Part shown: in pieces, positions 4,773-5,930 of the stretch
How the letters are laid out: the number at the start of each line of letters is the position of its first letter
Position numbering within the stretch: position 1 is the stretch's first letter
Assembly (NCBI GenBank): GCA_003647095.1
Contig: QMME01000271.1
Span: forward strand, 1 to 5,930
Length of the DNA: 5,930 bases
Source: Deltaproteobacteria bacterium
Lineage (GTDB): Bacteria; Myxococcota; B64-G9
Direction of reading: 5' to 3'
Notes under the pieces: generated by a model
Seen by the model: only the letters and a program-made list of their open reading frames with translations
Databases searched by the model: none
What the model was told of the DNA's origin: nothing
Translations under genes and position numbers: made by a program

Positions 4773-5930
4773 ATGACATCGTCTAAGCAGATAATCGCCG
4801 TCACCGAGAAGTTCGGGGCCCGCAACTACCACCCCCTGCCGGTGGTGCTCAGCCGCGGCGAGGGAGTGTGGCTGTACGACGTCGAGGGCAACCGCTACCT
4901 GGACTTCCTCTCGGCCTACTCGGCGGTCAACCAGGGACATCGCCATCCCCGCATCATGGCCGCCCTGGTCGAGCAGGCCGGCCGGCTCACCCTGACCTCG
5001 CGGGCCTTTCACAACGACCAGCTGGGGCCGTTTCTGCAGGAAGTGTGCCAGCTGGCGGACATGGAGATGGCCCTGCCCATGAACACCGGGGCCGAGGCGG
5101 TGGAGACGGCCATCAAGGCCGCGCGCAAGTGGGGTTACCAGGAAAAGGGCGTGGCCGCGGACCGGGCGCAGATAATCTGCTGCCGCGACAACTTCCACGG
5201 TCGCACCACCACCGTCATCTCCTTCAGCTCCGAGCAGCAGTACCGGGAGGGATTCGGGCCCTTCACCCCCGGCTTCACCCTGGTGGACTACGGCGACGCC
5301 GAGGCCCTGGAGCGGGCCATCGGTCCCGACACCGTGGCCTTCCTGGTGGAGCCCATCCAGGGCGAGGCCGGCGTGGTGGTGCCCCCCCCGGGCTACCTGG
5401 CCCGGGTCCGGGAGATCTGCGACCGGCACCGGGTGCTGCTCATCCTGGACGAGATCCAGACCGGCCTGGGGCGCACCGGCAAGATGTTCTGCTTCGAGCA
5501 CGAGGGGGTGCGCCCCGACCTGCTGGTCCTGGGCAAGGCCATCTCCGGCGGAGTGCTGCCGGTGAGCGTGGTGCTGGGCCCGGCCGAGGTCATGGGGGTG
5601 TTTCGTCCCGGGGATCACGGCAGCACCTTCGGGGGCAATCCCCTGGGAGCGGCGGTGGCCCGGGAGGCGCTGCGGGTGCTGGTGGAGGAAGACCTGCCCG
5701 GGCGCGCGGCGCGACTGGGAGAGTACTTCCGGGGGCGCCTGGAAGCGCTGGTCGGTCCCCGGGTCAAGCTGGTACGGGGCCGGGGCCTGCTGCTGGCGGT
5801 GGTGCTGCGGGAAGATGCCGGCGGGGCCCGGCAGTACTGCGAGCAGCTGATGCAGCAGGGGCTGCTGTGCAAGGAGACCCACGAAGACATCATTCGCTTC
5901 GCCCCGCCGCTGGTGATCGAACGGGCCGAC
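4773..5930 (+). CDS. rocD: Ornithine--oxo-acid aminotransferase (partial, last residues outside window)
   Basis: PLP-dependent class III aminotransferase. It transfers the delta-amino group of ornithine to 2-oxoglutarate, giving glutamate semialdehyde (pyrroline-5-carboxylate) and glutamate, in cytosolic arginine/ornithine catabolism towards proline or glutamate. The 386 visible codons lack only about 15 residues of the usual length near 400. Family hallmarks are GARNYHPLPVV (15-25), AYSAVNQGH (48-56), LTSRAFHND (74-82), PMNTGAEAVE (102-111), FHGRT (141-145), VEPIQGEAG (192-200), LDEIQTGLGRTG (225-236) with PLP-contacting D226, the Schiff-base lysine K255 in LGKAISGG, HGSTFGGNPLG (282-292) and KETHEDIIRFAPPL near the end. 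His80 replaces the Tyr of the human enzyme, as in Bacillus-type bacterial enzymes. AAAGGAGGT (4759-4767) sets the start. It diverges from the chaperone gene, with no evident functional link. Confidence 0.96.
   Translation, partial: MTSSKQIIAVTEKFGARNYHPLPVVLSRGEGVWLYDVEGNRYLDFLSAYSAVNQGHRHPRIMAALVEQAGRLTLTSRAFHNDQLGPFLQEVCQLADMEMALPMNTGAEAVETAIKAARKWGYQEKGVAADRAQIICCRDNFHGRTTTVISFSSEQQYREGFGPFTPGFTLVDYGDAEALERAIGPDTVAFLVEPIQGEAGVVVPPPGYLARVREICDRHRVLLILDEIQTGLGRTGKMFCFEHEGVRPDLLVLGKAISGGVLPVSVVLGPAEVMGVFRPGDHGSTFGGNPLGAAVAREALRVLVEEDLPGRAARLGEYFRGRLEALVGPRVKLVRGRGLLLAVVLREDAGGARQYCEQLMQQGLLCKETHEDIIRFAPPLVIERAD

Noticed and set aside
4656..5882. Minus-strand open frame of 408 codons opposite the aminotransferase
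   Set aside because: It is a shadow of the ornithine aminotransferase frame with no family motif, and it overlaps the divergent promoter region.

Overview
The window is a GC-rich bacterial segment with long antisense shadow ORFs, as expected at this base composition. It most resembles Myxococcota or another deltaproteobacterial-type lineage. The reasons are a PilZ domain of the myxobacterial paralogous type, a secreted protein built from thrombospondin type-3 calcium repeats, and strong AGGAGG-type ribosome binding sites. This placement is an inference from gene content, not proof.

Layout: three genes lie on the minus strand, reading leftwards from about 4636. The first (2312-4636) encodes a chimera of an N-terminal PilZ (cyclic-di-GMP receptor type) domain and a nearly complete Hsp70/DnaK core. 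It has no helical lid and ends in a Gln/Glu-rich tail. After 80 bases comes a small secreted protein of unknown function (1617-2231). After a further 192 bases comes a large exported protein (1-1424, cut by the window edge) with an N-terminal jelly-roll-like region followed by thrombospondin type-3 repeats. On the plus strand, diverging from the chimera, is an ornithine aminotransferase gene (4773 onwards, cut by the right edge and lacking only its last residues).

Regulation: the 136-base divergent intergenic region holds two back-to-back sigma70-like promoters, one for each direction. The leftward one has a perfect TATAAT. Two perfect short palindromes lie between or within them. The chimera and the secreted-protein gene may be co-transcribed. 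The calcium-repeat gene has a longer upstream gap with a weak promoter candidate and may be separately expressed.

How they may work together (inference): the chimera could be a chaperone whose activity or localisation responds to cyclic-di-GMP, encoded beside envelope or extracellular proteins. Ornithine aminotransferase looks like an independent arginine/ornithine catabolic gene that only shares the divergent promoter region. The PilZ-Hsp70 fusion is the standout feature. From memory, a PilZ-DnaK chimeric chaperone has been reported in Myxococcus xanthus (I believe under the name CdbS), so the architecture may be described already even if this protein is not.
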